Origin: Trifolium pratense
Taxonomy: Eukaryota > Streptophyta > Magnoliopsida > Fabales > Fabaceae
Length of the DNA stretch: 64,000 nucleotides
Reading direction: 5' to 3'
Assembly (NCBI RefSeq): GCF_020283565.1
Contig: NC_060060.1
Span: 26,908,001 to 26,972,000 of the forward strand
Shown: piece by piece, positions 1 to 10,639 of the stretch
Layout of the letters: each line of letters starts with the position of its first letter
How positions within the stretch are numbered: position 1 is the stretch's first letter
Notes under the pieces: model-generated
Told to the model about the DNA's origin: nothing
Seen by the model: the letters and a program-made list of their open reading frames with translations, nothing else
Database searches by the model: none
Translations under genes and position numbers: made by a program

Positions 1-1173
1 CAAAGGGGATTATATTATTGATCAAATGGTGTGATTATACTTGGTTTAATCCCAACAATCCTGGGAGTTTTATAAGTCAGAAAAAAGGATCTCCCTTCCA
101 AATGAAAGTACGGAGGTATTTATAGAGCATCTAGTCTTCTTCTCCAAGCAAGGATTCCTAGAAATCCGGTCCACAGCGCCTTCTTGGGTAACATAGCGTG
201 AAAGTAGGGATGAGAACCTTGGTCTCCAAGCTATGGCAGTTACGAGAAGTTTATTTCTTCCTTCTTAAGTTAGCGGTTGATACAAGGAAGGAGAAGATAT
301 TTACAGTAACACAGAATCCACCCTTTTTTGGCGTTGCCTTAGAGTTGCAGGTCACGCCCTAGCTTCTAATCGCCTATTGGGTATTTTAGGTTTTACTTGA
401 TTTGGGCTTATCATCCTTTTTACTCTAATTGGGCTTACTGGATATTTTCTTAAGCCCATTGCCCAGTCCACAGCCCCCCAAGCACGAAGTCCAAAGGAGT
501 GAAGTGCTTGAGTATGATTCGAATTTTCCCTCTAAAACTTGTAACGCGGGAACGATTTCATCGCGTTTCTTCCCACTTTCTGGTGCACGTTCTCGCTCTC
601 CTATATCATATCTATCAACCGTTTCTCCATTTACTGATGCCACGATTGGATATTTCCTCTATAAAATGGATCATTCGATGATAGGATCCACTCATCACAT
701 TTTCACCATATTGATACGAATAAATTTTAATTTTTTTGTTACCATCATATTGATACGAATGTGGGATCTCCCTTTTTTTGTTACCATCATATTAAGTTAA
801 GGGGACCAATTAACCTCTTACCACTCGGATCAATTCATTTTTGGTTGGAAAATCAATTTGTATTGATAAAGATATTTAAAAAATATGAAATGAAATATAT
901 ATTAAAATAAAAAGAAGTAAATCGATTTTTATAAAAAAAAAAGTAGTAAATCAATAAATGAGATTACTTTATATTAAAATAAACTATTTATATGAACAAT
1001 TATTAAATTACTACTTCGTCAAAAAAAAATTATTAAATTACTTTTTTTTTACACTAAATTTTTTAAATTACTTAACATATGCTAATTTTAGTTTTCTGAA
1101 TGATTATAAAAATCTTCTAAATTTAATTTATTAAATTAATTTCATATTTTGCAAATTACTATATTTAAAAAAA
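1..1173. other. AT-rich stretch without a recognised gene
   Basis: No reading frame here resembles a known family. The longer frames at about 425-800 overlap on both strands and look fortuitous. A short tandem pattern is visible at about 699-795, where a unit containing CACCATATTGATACGAAT or TTACCATCATATT recurs two to three times. The block at 330-650 has moderate GC content and reads like a fragment of an old retroelement terminal repeat, but I could not find its ends. From about 830 the sequence is nearly pure A/T with no structure I can name. Confidence 0.5.
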
Positions 1174-1240
1174 CTAGCAGGACACCCGTGCGTCCGCACG
1201 GGAGTCGCGGCGTTGCCGCTCCTCACTTGGTAAGATGAAA

Positions 1241-3040
1241 GGATATAATATTTGGTAAAAAAAATAGAAAAAGAACAATGGTAAAACCATCACAAAAAAA
1301 CTTTAGGTCTCCGTATTAATTTAGGAATATAAATATAGATAATGTAGAAATTATGAAGAAAAAAAATAGGCTACCTTATTAATATATTAGTAAAAACATA
1401 GGTGTTGAAAAATCACAAAAAAAACTTATGTCCATGTATTAATATATGAGTATAAATATAGTCCTGTAAAAATTATTAAAAAATAGGCAATCATATTAAA
1501 ATGTTAGTGAAAATATAGGATAGGTCTCGCAAAAGTCATCAAAATAATTAGGTCATCGTATTAAATATGAGTATAACCAGAAAAATTGTAAAAAAAAATA
1601 GACAACTTAATTTTTATTTTATTTTTGTTTCAAACAACTTAATTAATATATAATTAAAAGTATAAGTCCCGTAGAAACCAAACAAACAAAAAAATTTCCA
1701 TATTAATATATGAGTTTAAATATAGGTCCCGCAGATGTTATAAAAGAATGGGCAAACTTATTAATATGAGTAAAACACATAGGTCCCCATGTACCAAAAA
1801 AAAAACACATAGGTCCCCAGAAATCACACAAAAGATTAGGATCTCGTATTAATATATAATTATAAATATAGGTCTAAACAAAATAGTAAAAAATTGAAAA
1901 CTTCACTTAATAACATAAAATAGTAATTTATTGGGAAGTAGATTAAAAGATTAAAAAAATAGAAAGATATAATATTTGGTAAAAAAATAGAAAAAGAACA
2001 ATGGTAAAACTATCACAAAAAAACCTTATGTCTCCGTATTAATATTTGAATATAAATGATAATGTAGAAATTATGGAAAAATAAGTTACCTTATTAATAT
2101 ATTAGTAAAAACATAGGCCTTGTAAAAACCACCAAAAAATTAGGTCCCTGTATTAAATATATGAGTATAAATATATCCTTTTAAAATTATTAAAAAATAG
2201 GTAACCTTGTTAATATGTTAGTGAAAATATAGGTCTCACAAAAATCATCAAAATAATTAGGTCACCGTATTAAATATGAGTATAACCTGTAAAATTGTAA
2301 AACAAAATAGGCAACTTAATTAATATATAAATAAAAGTATAAGCTCCGTAGAAATCACAAAAAAAAAAGTTTCCATATTAATATATGAGTATTTTATAGG
2401 TTCCGTATATGTTATAAAAGAACGGACAAACGTATTAATCGTATTAATATGAGTAAAAAACATAGGTCCCGCATAAACCACACAGAAGATCAGGTTATCG
2501 TATATTAATATATGAGTATAAATATAAGTTCACAAAAAATAGTTAAAAACTGTAAATTTTATTAATAAGAGTAAAAACATAGGCCTTGCGTACGTGTATG
2601 ATATAAACTATTGTTGTTTTGTTTGGCACACCTTGTGCCAATCAGGACTCATTATTAATAATAAAATTCATTTTAGTTTGTTCAAAAACAAAACACAGGC
2701 ACCGCAGAAATCACACAAAAGATTATATCCTTCTGTTAATGCATGAGTATAAATATATGTCAAGAATGAGCAACCTTATTAATATATTAATAAAAAAAAT
2801 ATATGGCTCGTAAAAATGAACAAAATAATTAGGTCCTTGTATTAATATTTGATCTAGTATAACCCGTAAAATTATAAAAAAATAAACAACTTTATTAATA
2901 TATGATTAAAATTATAAGTCTCGTACAAATAAAAAAAAGGTTATCTTATTAATTGATGAGTATAAATATATATAGTCCTACATAAATTATTAAATAACAT
3001 GAAATCTTATTAATAAGAGGAAAAACATATGCCACTTTTT
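1241..3040. repeat. Degenerate tandem array inside the Helitron
   Basis: A diverged unit of very roughly 55-60 bp recurs across this stretch. Its core reads like ATATATGAGTATAAATATAG followed by a GGTCCCGTA-type motif and an A-rich run. A higher-order duplication is also visible: the segment starting GATATAATATTTGGTAAAAA near 1242 recurs near 1966 with the same flanking motifs, an offset of about 724 bp. Further units appear at about 3450-3660, beyond an insertion. No coding capacity is visible. Confidence 0.7.
2584..2693 (+). mobile_element. LINE 3' tail inserted in the array
   Basis: The segment contains CTTGTGCCA, then CATTTTAGTTTGTTCAAAAA, the same 3'-tail pattern found at 24111-24204 and, inverted, at 38870-38942. 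It is flanked by AAAACATAGGC (about 2573-2583) and AAAACACAGGC (about 2690-2700), a plausible 11-bp target duplication with one mismatch. Only the last hundred bases of a non-LTR element are present. Confidence 0.5.
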
Positions 3041-3449
3041 GCTTTTTCATAGCCGCCCCACAACAACAACATAGTAAACCCTACTTTTTGCTTTTTATTC
3101 TTGTTCATCTTTCAAAGAGGGGTGATTTTGGATCAATTTTGATCTAAAATCACCCCTTTTTGATTGTTTTATATTTTTTTTATTTAAATAAGTGATTTTT
3201 CACACATTCTTATGTTTCATTTGAGTTTTCTTTTGTTGTTCTTGTCTGATGTTGTTTTAATCCCGTCTTAGTGCAGAGTTTTTTTTGTCTTGAGTTCGCG
3301 TCTTGGTACGGTGTCCGGTTTAATTCCGTTGTAGTACAATGTTTGTTTTGTTCAGATTTGCAGATTTGCTCCGATTCAGATTCAGTGCAGATTCACACGT
3401 ACTCTACTTACTTGAATAAATGAATATTGTTTGTTGTTAGTCTAAAAAA
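3041..3449 (+). mobile_element. Insertion interrupting the repeat array, with hairpin and A-rich end
   Basis: This stretch lacks the array unit and has a different composition. It holds a strong inverted repeat at 3113-3161 and ends in an A-run (about 3444-3452) directly followed by array sequence. That layout suggests a retroposed segment, but I cannot name the family and no clear target duplication was found. Confidence 0.35.
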
Positions 3450-3673
3450 AAAGAAATTATAGGTCCCGCAGAATTCACACGAAAGATTATGTCCCCATAT
3501 TAATATATGACTATAACTCGTAAAATTATAAAAAAAAATAAACAACTTTACTAATATATGAGTAAAAATATAAGACCCGTAGATATATCCATAAAAATTA
3601 GGTTCCCGTATTAATTTGAATATAACCCGTAAAATTATTAAAAAAAAATAGGCAACATAATATTTTAGTCCTT

Positions 3674-3866
3674 TTTTTTCTCCAATAATTTTCTTCCGCA
3701 TAGAAAAATCTCATAAGAACGAAAATCATATTTTTCTTATTATATCTTTCTCGTGTGATTTGTTTATGGTTTTGTTTCTCTGACTCTTTGTAAACTTTTG
3801 TAGTCTACCTCGGTACGTCTTGTGTTGGGGAGGTTTTCTATGTTAATATATGTTTGTTAAAAAAAA
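3674..3866 (+). mobile_element. 5'-truncated LINE tail
   Basis: The core at about 3797-3825 reads TAGTCTACCTCGGTACGTCT followed by TGTG, and it ends in an A-run at 3858-3866. The same words occur in the tails at 24111-24204 and 38870-38942. Flanking AATATTTTAGTCCTT (about 3659-3673) and AATATTAGTCCTT (about 3867-3879) look like an imperfect target-site duplication, giving an insert of about 193 bp. Confidence 0.5.
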
Positions 3867-4719
3867 TATTAGTCCTTATATCAAAAACAAAAAATCTTTA
3901 AAAAAAAAACTTCTAAAAAATGTCATTTATTTTTTAACTATTTTCAACTTTGTATTTAATTTTTACTGTGTTTTTTAAACTAAATGTATCATTCACGCGC
4001 AACTGTAGAGAATAATTCTCTTGAGGTAACTGACAATTTTTATTGTTTTTGTCTCACCATTTTTTTACGGGAGTTTTTCAGTTTTTCTCCCACCATATTC
4101 TTGTATTAAATTAATTAAATTTATTGAGTTGAACTACAAATTGAAAATTAACTTAATTAAATATTGGATTGAAGTCCATAAATCAAGTTGAGTGAATCTA
4201 AAAAAACGAAACATAAACAACAAATGATAAAATTACACTAAAGAAAGGGTTGGACTCAAATAAAATATCATAAATAAATGGAAACAACACCATGTACCTC
4301 TATATTGTAAAAAAAAAAAAATCATACATTTGTTGTCTTATTTGGTACAATGCACTTATGACGTTGAAATAATGAATTTCATTGAATCTCTCCTTTTATT
4401 TGTATATGATTTTTACTCTCTTATTATAAAAAAGAAAAAATAAATAAACACTTCCCCTTTCTTCTTTTAACTTAACTCATGTTGATTATATGTTGGTTCC
4501 AAAAATATAACAAATTAATTCATATGGCTTAGTGGTAAATCTAATAAGAAGTGTAACTAAAAGGTTAAAGGTTCGATTCCTACTAAGAAATTTTTTAGCA
4601 TTTTTCTACTAACTTTTTTTAATAAAGACACAAAATAACCTTGAATTGATTATGTGTCAAAAAATGAAAAAGGGGTAAATTAGGAATTTCATATGTACAT
4701 TCTTTTCTTATATAGTAGA

Positions 4720-5989
4720 TTCTAAAAATAAAGATTACTGTGATTCTTTGCATATGTTTTCTGACTCATAGGTAAAGAAAAATTGGTCAAAATAATTTCA
4801 AAGAATCATATTATTTTATATAAAAAAAAGTGCGATATCTTGATCCGTAAGAACTTTTTTTTGGATATTTTCCTTGGACAATAGCAGAAATTCGGAAAAA
4901 TAATAACATAAATATAATATACTTTAATAAATTTCAAAGTTAAAAATTTAATAATGATAACAACTTTTAAGTAAAAAGAAATTTACCTTTAAGATAATAA
5001 TATTAGTGGCTGAAGATATTATACTTATGTTTTTTTTTTAAAGGGAGAGTTTTCATTGTAATTATGTTTATAAGTTAACAGTTTAGTCATTTTATGTATG
5101 CTACACCCTTATTTTCTTTGAGATCATTCCACACACGGTTTCATTGGATTAATCAATCAAGGAATGAACAAGATTGTTACATCTTTCCCACGCAACAAAA
5201 TTGAGCTCATCTTCCCTCAGAACTGGAATTGAACCATACACAAATCGAAATTTGTTTTTCGTAGCTAGAACACACTGCATCCTCTTAGCCCAACCATGAT
5301 ATTGCTAGCTCCTTCTAACTTCTAGCCATCCACATGGCATAACTACTCTAACTGCATAACAAATTTTCTAACTGGACACAACTAACCTCTAGTTAATGAT
5401 TTGACTTGTTGAACAAGTAACTCAATTTGTTTCCTCTATTGTTATATAATTCAAGTATCTTTTGGTCTATACAAATGCAAGATCTCAGATTCGAACTCAC
5501 ATAAAGACACAAAACATATGAGACAGAAAAAATTGTGCAAATTAAATGTATCACATTTCCCCCCAAATTTGCTGGAAGGTAAAAGTGCTTCAGTTCCATA
5601 AATGACAAGGCAAAGTAGAGTAGTATAATAATATATTTGATTATAGGAACGGTGGAGATTGCTTTAAAATAACGTGACTTTAGTTAATCTAAATCCTCTT
5701 ACACTAAAATTGGTTGATTTTACCATATCCAAAATATAGCATTATTTGTATATAAATATAGCATCTTTGAATAAACCACAAATACAACATGAGGTTTTAC
5801 ATGCATAATTCCCTTGATCATACACCCCTCAAATCTTGATACCGTTAATCCCTTGCGCAGCCATAACAATTGCACTAAATTTTCTCCATAATCTTCTCTC
5901 ACGTAATAAGAATCTAAACAAGATAAAAGAAACGAATCAATAAACCAAACAACATTACAATGACAAATGATTTTCCAATCGCATGAAAC
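4720..5989. other. Upstream region of the NRAMP gene
   Basis: AT-rich sequence with no convincing gene. Small frames on the minus strand (5393-5608 and 5720-6001) have no recognisable family and overlap the promoter and leader region of the downstream transporter. From about 5100 to 5600 the composition is more balanced and may be an old repeat fragment. Confidence 0.45.
5749..5760 (+). promoter_or_regulatory. Candidate TATA box of the NRAMP gene
   Basis: TATATAAATATA lies about 230 bp before the ATG at 5990. That spacing allows a leader of roughly 200 nt. The surrounding DNA is AT-rich, so this is only a plausible assignment. Confidence 0.35.
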
Positions 5990-8806
5990 ATGGACACTCA
6001 ATCACAACAACATCATAAACAAGAATTCGTCGAAGTAGAAGGAGAAGAAAATCGGCTGTTACAATCCGAAGAATGTGAGACAATACCATTATCCACGCCG
6101 CTGTCCTCTCTATCAACAACGTTAGATGATGGAAACAAAGAGGACTATGTTTACGCGGCTAAGGACAAGGTTCGTATTTTCGACTTGGAGTCAAACGGAA
6201 ATAGTACCGGATCAACGGTGGTTCCTCCGTTTTCATGGAAGAAGCTCTGGCTCTTTACTGGGCCAGGGCTTCTAATGAGCGTGGCATTTTTGGATCCAGG
6301 AAATTTGGAAGGAGACTTACAAGCCGGTGCGATTGCAGGGTATTCGTTGCTTTGGCTTTTAATGTGGTCCACCATCATGGGACTCTTCATACAACTTCTA
6401 TCCGCGAGGCTTGGTGTCGCCACAGGGCGCCACCTTGCAGAGCTTTGTAGGGAGGAGTATTCCAATTGGGCTAGATTAGTTTTGTGGTTCCTAGCTGAGT
6501 TGGCTTTGATTGCAGCTGATATTCAAGAGGTTATTGGTAGTGCTATTGCTCTTAAGATTCTTAGCCATGGTGTTCTTCCCATTTGGGCAGGTGTTGTAAT
6601 CACTGCCTTTGATTGGTAAGCTATACATGTTTGTTTCTTGAACACTATTTTTTCTTCTTAAAATACAATTTGAATGAAAATGACACGTCATAAAAAATAA
6701 GTCTCAAATTGAGTTCTGGGAGAAAATATGAATCTCGAGAAATCGAGGATGAAAATCTCAGATTTAAGGGACTACAATCCTACTTCGGTTAAAATAAAAA
6801 ATCAGAACTGCATTTCAGCCTTAATAATAACGACGGTGAAATTGAATGATATGGTTTGCCTAAGTTTGATCATGTTTTCTTTTTGTCTCTTGATGAACAG
6901 TTTCTTCTTTCTATTTTTGGAGAATTATGGAGTAAGAAAGTTAGAAGGTGTTTTCGCTATTTTCATTGGAACTATGGGCTTTTCTTTTGCATGGATGTTC
7001 TTTGATACAAAGCCTAGTGAAGAAGAACTTCTTATGGGTACAAATTTTCTCATGATGCAATTTAAGCACATTCATTTTCTATTGTATCAACTAAAAATAT
7101 AATAGTTCATTATTATTCATTCTCAACACCGTTATAAACTTATTTCTTCTAAAACATGGATACCGGATACAATACTACTTACTGACATTGAAATCAATAA
7201 TAATATTACATGAAACATATGTTGTTGTCATGTTGCTGACACACCTTCAATATGAAATGTCAATCTTACGTTATTTTCATTATGGTATACTTTATTGTAG
7301 GTCTTTTAATCCCTCGAGTAAGCTCAAAAACACTTCGTCAAGCAGTTGAAATTGTAGGCTGTGTGATAACCCCACATAATGTATTTCTCCATTCAGCATT
7401 AGTACAATCAAGAGACATTGACATACGCAACAAAGGCCAAGTTCAAGAAGCTCTAAATTACTACACAATCGAGTCCTCAATCGCACTTTTAATCACATTA
7501 GTGATCAATCTATCTGTGATAACAGTTTTTGCTAGAGTATTCTATAATACAGAACAAGCCAAAGACATAGGATTAGTAAATGCAGGACAATATCTTGAAG
7601 ATAAATATGGTGGTGGATTTTTTCCAATTCTATATATTTGGGGTATTGGTTTATTAGCAGCTGGACAAAGTAGCACAATTACTGGTACCTATGCTGGACA
7701 ATTTATAACTGAAGGTTTTTTAAAATTGAATATTAAGAAATGGTTAAGGGCATTGATTACTAGAAGTTGTGCTATTGTTCCAACTATGATTGTAGCAATT
7801 GTTTTTAATACTTCTGAAGGTTCTTTGGATACTTTGAATGAATGGCTTAATGTCCTTCAAGCTATACAAATTCCTTTTGCACTTATTCCTCTTCTTACTT
7901 TGGTTTCTAAACAAGAGGTTATGGGAACATTTAGAATTGGGCCTCTTTTAGAGGTAAGCTAGTTTTTATTTTAAATTTCAATACTATGGTTTCTCTTCCC
8001 GACTCCCAAATTTCTCTTTGCGTGCAAAACATGAAGAAAATTTCAGAAAATGTTTTCCAAAGTTTAAAAATAAAATTGGAAAACATTTTCCGAAATTTTC
8101 AACGCAAAAAGAGAAATTTGGGGGGCCGGAGGGGTGGGAAGAGAAAATTGAAGGATTTAAATATCTTTCAATACTTAAGAGTGTCCAAAATACATTCATG
8201 ACTTAGGCTTATTTGGATAAACAATTTATTTGCAGCTTATAGCACAAGCGCTTATCAATATCATGATAAACACTTATGTATAAGCTTGCATAAGCTTATT
8301 TTTATAGCAAAAGATAAAATAAAGATGAATTGTTTTTATATATGCTACGAGCTGTTTTCATAAGCTATATTGAAGAACTTATGTAAATAAGCTGAAAAAC
8401 ACTTATGAACATTGTCATAAGTTATTTTTATAAGTTCTCCCAAATAGTGTCACAAAACTTGTGCGAGTAAATAAACTCAAATAAATCAATTCAAACATTT
8501 CTAATCTTTTATTTCAATTTCCTCCTAGAGTTTTAAATGATAAAAAATTGTTTTAAGAGATTGATAAATTTTGTGATGCAGAGGGTGGCATGGACAGTGG
8601 TGGTGCTTGTAATAATGCTTTATGGGTATATGTTATTAGATTTCTTTCTCTCTGAAGTGAAGGGATTATTGTTTGGATTTTTAGTCTTCCTGGGTGCAGC
8701 AGCATGGATTTCATTTATTGTATTTCTTCTACAACATAGTGGTGCTATTTCTTCTATCTTGGTCAGATCTCCACATTCTGAAGGCTTTTCTCTTGCAAGA
8801 AATTAA
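5990..8806 (+). CDS. NRAMP-family divalent metal transporter
   Basis: Exons are 5990-6615, 6901-7037, 7301-7953 and 8582-8806. All junctions are GT-AG and the joined frame gives 546 residues. It is a proton-coupled metal transporter with about twelve membrane segments, most like plant NRAMP2-5, which typically act in the vacuolar or endomembrane system on Fe and Mn. The TM1 metal motif DPGN is intact at residues 102-105, within SVAFLDPGNLEGDLQAGA. Other family landmarks are FLFLENYGVRKLE, LYIWGIGLLAAGQSSTITGT and NEWLNVLQAIQIPFA. The TM6 motif is unusual: residues 275-281 read CVITPHN where the family has MPH, so Thr278 replaces the metal-contacting methionine. The acidic, Ser/Thr-rich N-terminus of about 75 residues resembles the cytosolic tails of this subfamily. 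The start follows AAAC and is the first ATG in frame. Intron 3 holds a foldback repeat and a MITE-like repeat. Family assignment is firm; substrate and compartment are inferred. Confidence 0.95.
7989..8146. repeat. Long foldback hairpin in NRAMP intron 3
   Basis: The left arm (TTCTCTTCCCGACTCCCAAA, then TTTCTCTTTGCG and later AAAATGTTTTCCAA) is mirrored by the right arm (TTGGAAAACATTTTCC, CGCAAAAAGAGAAATTTGG, GGGTGGGAAGAGAA). The stem spans about 70 bp per arm with a short loop near 8065-8080. It is probably a MITE of foldback type. It lies in the sense orientation of the intron, so the pre-mRNA could form this stem. Confidence 0.7.
8205..8455. mobile_element. Degenerate MITE in NRAMP intron 3
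   Basis: The left edge has GGCTTATTTGGATAAAC, and the right edge has TCTCCCAAATAGTGTC, which reads inverted as GACACTATTTGGGAGA. Internally AAGCTTATTTTTATAGC and ATAAGTTATTTTTATAAG repeat in both orientations. The pattern matches other MITEs in this window that open with TCCGTTTGGATT (33682, 26707). Ends are approximate. Confidence 0.45.
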
Positions 8807-8849
8807 AGCAAATCCCTGTCATTTTTGGGGATAATAATGCATATAAATA

Positions 8850-9215
8850 TTGAATATTAGAAATGCTATATCATTGTTTTTTACGAGGAGTAAGGCAAAG
8901 GTTGGTACAACATCAACTATGAGAAAAACATTTGAGCCATTAGTTCAAGCAAACAAAGATCATAATGAAGTTGAAAATGCTGGAATTGCTGCCACATCTC
9001 ATGTCCATGGCCAATACTCTATTCCAGATTGCGTTAAATTATTGAAAAGTGCAAAAGATGAGGGTTTTTTTAATAGTCAACAATTTAGTTATTCTTTAAA
9101 AATGCTTAAAGATGAACAAAATAGAGTTCTGCTAATATCCTTAAAAGAATCTAAGGATGATTTGGTAGAGTGGATTTTATACATGTATGCTGATAAGAAA
9201 TCTTCCAATATTTAG
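8850..9215 (+). pseudogene. Orphan ORF downstream of NRAMP, possibly a transposon-derived remnant
   Basis: An open frame of about 121 codons begins 43 bp after the NRAMP stop, but its first codon is TTG. The first ATG is at about residue 24. The last 65 residues (YSIPDCVKLLKSAKDE through LVEWILYMYADK) resemble the helical C-terminal segment of Myb/SANT-like proteins linked to PIF/Harbinger transposons, though only in pattern. It could equally lie in the 3' UTR region of the transporter. I do not recognise it with confidence. Confidence 0.3.
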
Positions 9216-9649
9216 GTTTAGATTTTGCTTTATGTTTTCTAGTTAATTATATTGGCATTTATGCTGTATTCTTTAGTACCTTTCAAATTTGTTATATGAC
9301 TGAGATTTTCGTTGAGATTTTGTATTAATATTATGCATTTGAGCTACTTCAATTTATATGTATTAGCATTTGGTAATATCATTGTTTTCGAATGCCGTCT
9401 AATCAAATTAACGAGCATTCAAGAAAAGTTTAAAAAAAAATTGCATATAACTATAAAATCCATCACATTCGCTATATTGGCAGAAAGAGATCCAACACAG
9501 AACGCCATGTTAGTGTGTAACTTTGATATGTTAATCACTTTTGTCGTTGTTTGTTGGACTTATACTGCACATGACACACATATTTTTTCGTCAGTTATTG
9601 AATAAATGAAAAATGTATGAAGGTGAGAAAAACACAAGAAGGGGGGGGG
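9216..9649. other. Spacer without recognised feature
   Basis: AT-rich sequence. One 97-codon frame (9312-9605) begins AGATTTTGT-like without an ATG and has no recognisable family. A run of ten G lies at about 9641-9650, immediately before the older repeat. Confidence 0.4.
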
Positions 9650-9867
9650 GTTTCTTGCTTTTGGAAAAAACTTAACTTATCAGCTTCTGAACTAGTTCAG
9701 AGTCTGATGAGTGTTTGTTTTGTAAAGAGTATGCAGCGGATATGAAAAGCAAAGAGAAAGAGAGAAGACAACACAATGCAATTTTATATTGGTTTCTCCC
9801 ACAAATTGAGAGTAGTCCAGTCCCCGTGCATTTCCAAGGGAATTCACTATAATCACCAAGATTACAA
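9650..9867 (-). mobile_element. Left part of an older repeat split by the LTR element
   Basis: This sequence (with TATGCAGCGGATATG and GGTTTCTCCCACAAATTGAG) continues directly after the inserted retrotransposon at 15325. Removing the insert and one copy of TACAA gives a continuous sequence (ATTACAATTGTTCAAGCACC). It resembles the noncoding part of a retroelement common in legumes. Outer ends are not defined. Confidence 0.5.
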
Positions 9868-10328
9868 TGTAATAATTAACAATTTAGAGATCGATATATT
9901 ATATGAAATTAGAACACACTTACTTGAATCGACAATCATGTTTACCGAAATAGCCGATATCGGAATCACCGATACATTAGACAAGGTCTTCCTCTGCCTG
10001 ATCACATGCTCCCGTCTTTGAGGTCTTTGATGGGTAAAACCACAAATGAGCGTTCAGCTTATTGCTAGCTTGACGACGTGACGGCAAAGGGGACCTAGCC
10101 TATCTATTTATAAGATAACAACCCTAGTACCACCCATCATGGACTCTAGAGTTGGGCCTACACTTTGTTTCTACACAAATCAGAATTAGTGTTCAAGCCC
10201 ATTATTATTGATCACAATTATCGGGCTTAAGCATCATCAAATGGATCACAATAACATCAACCCGTTTTTATTAAAACCAAAACCCACAATTGATTGCAGC
10301 CCACATAATATTAGAAAATATTCTAACA
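9868..10328 (-). repeat. 3' LTR of the retrotransposon (plus-strand left end)
   Basis: 461 bp, TG...CA on the plus strand (TGTAATAATTAAC to ATTCTAACA). It is preceded by the target duplication TACAA (9863-9867). Directly after it on the plus strand, TTCTCCCACTTGGGC reads on the minus strand as GCCCAAGTGGGAGAA, a purine-rich tract beside the LTR. Element orientation is therefore minus, and this is its 3' LTR. Confidence 0.88.
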
Positions 10329-10639
10329 TTCTCCCACTTGGGCAAAATCAATTGTGTATATTTAATTTGAATAAAACATTTTGAAAAAACGACTCTCGGG
10401 TTGATAACATATTTTAACGTGACCACAATGATCCCAAGATGCAACATCTAATTAAGACTCCGTCCAACAAAAGTTAAATGATATCGAATCATAGCGGTAA
10501 TTATATCATTATCGATACAACACCTTCCATGGTTACAAATACCACCAAACTTCGTCGACTAGTCATCTGTGTAGAGTGTAGCGAGAAAATGATATGTCTG
10601 TGATCTCAACCATACTATCATTTTCTTCGTCAGTCCTCA

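Larger units (their letters stand above)
1174..4719 (-). mobile_element. Non-autonomous Helitron, both ends visible
   Basis: Read on the minus strand, the element begins at 4719 with TCTACTATATAAG, a typical plant Helitron 5' end starting with TC. It ends at 1174 with CTAG (1174-1177). Seven bases before that CTAG is an 18-nt hairpin, CCCGTGCG/CGCACGGG (about 1185-1202). The flanking bases are A on the 5' side (4720) and T on the 3' side (1173), as expected for insertion between A and T without target duplication. No Rep/helicase frame exists, so the 3.5-kb element must have relied on helper proteins. It contains a degenerate repeat array and at least two inserted LINE tails. The ends match family rules closely; membership of a named family would need a library search. 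Confidence 0.72.

Noticed and set aside
425..800. Overlapping frames of 72 and 123 codons
   Set aside because: They overlap on opposite strands, have no known domain, and end in low-complexity repeats of TTACCATCATATT.
1241..3660. Possible CRISPR-like or bacterial repeat array
   Set aside because: Units are degenerate and lack constant repeats with unique spacers, the context is a plant Helitron, and there are no cas genes.
4520..4590. Possible tRNA gene (TGGCTTAGTGGTAAA and GGTTCGATTCC)
   Set aside because: A and B boxes are present but no cloverleaf closes. It is inside the Helitron and resembles tRNA-derived SINE sequence.
5720..6001. Minus-strand 93-codon frame before NRAMP
   Set aside because: It covers the transporter leader in antisense, has no ATG-based plant gene structure and no family match.
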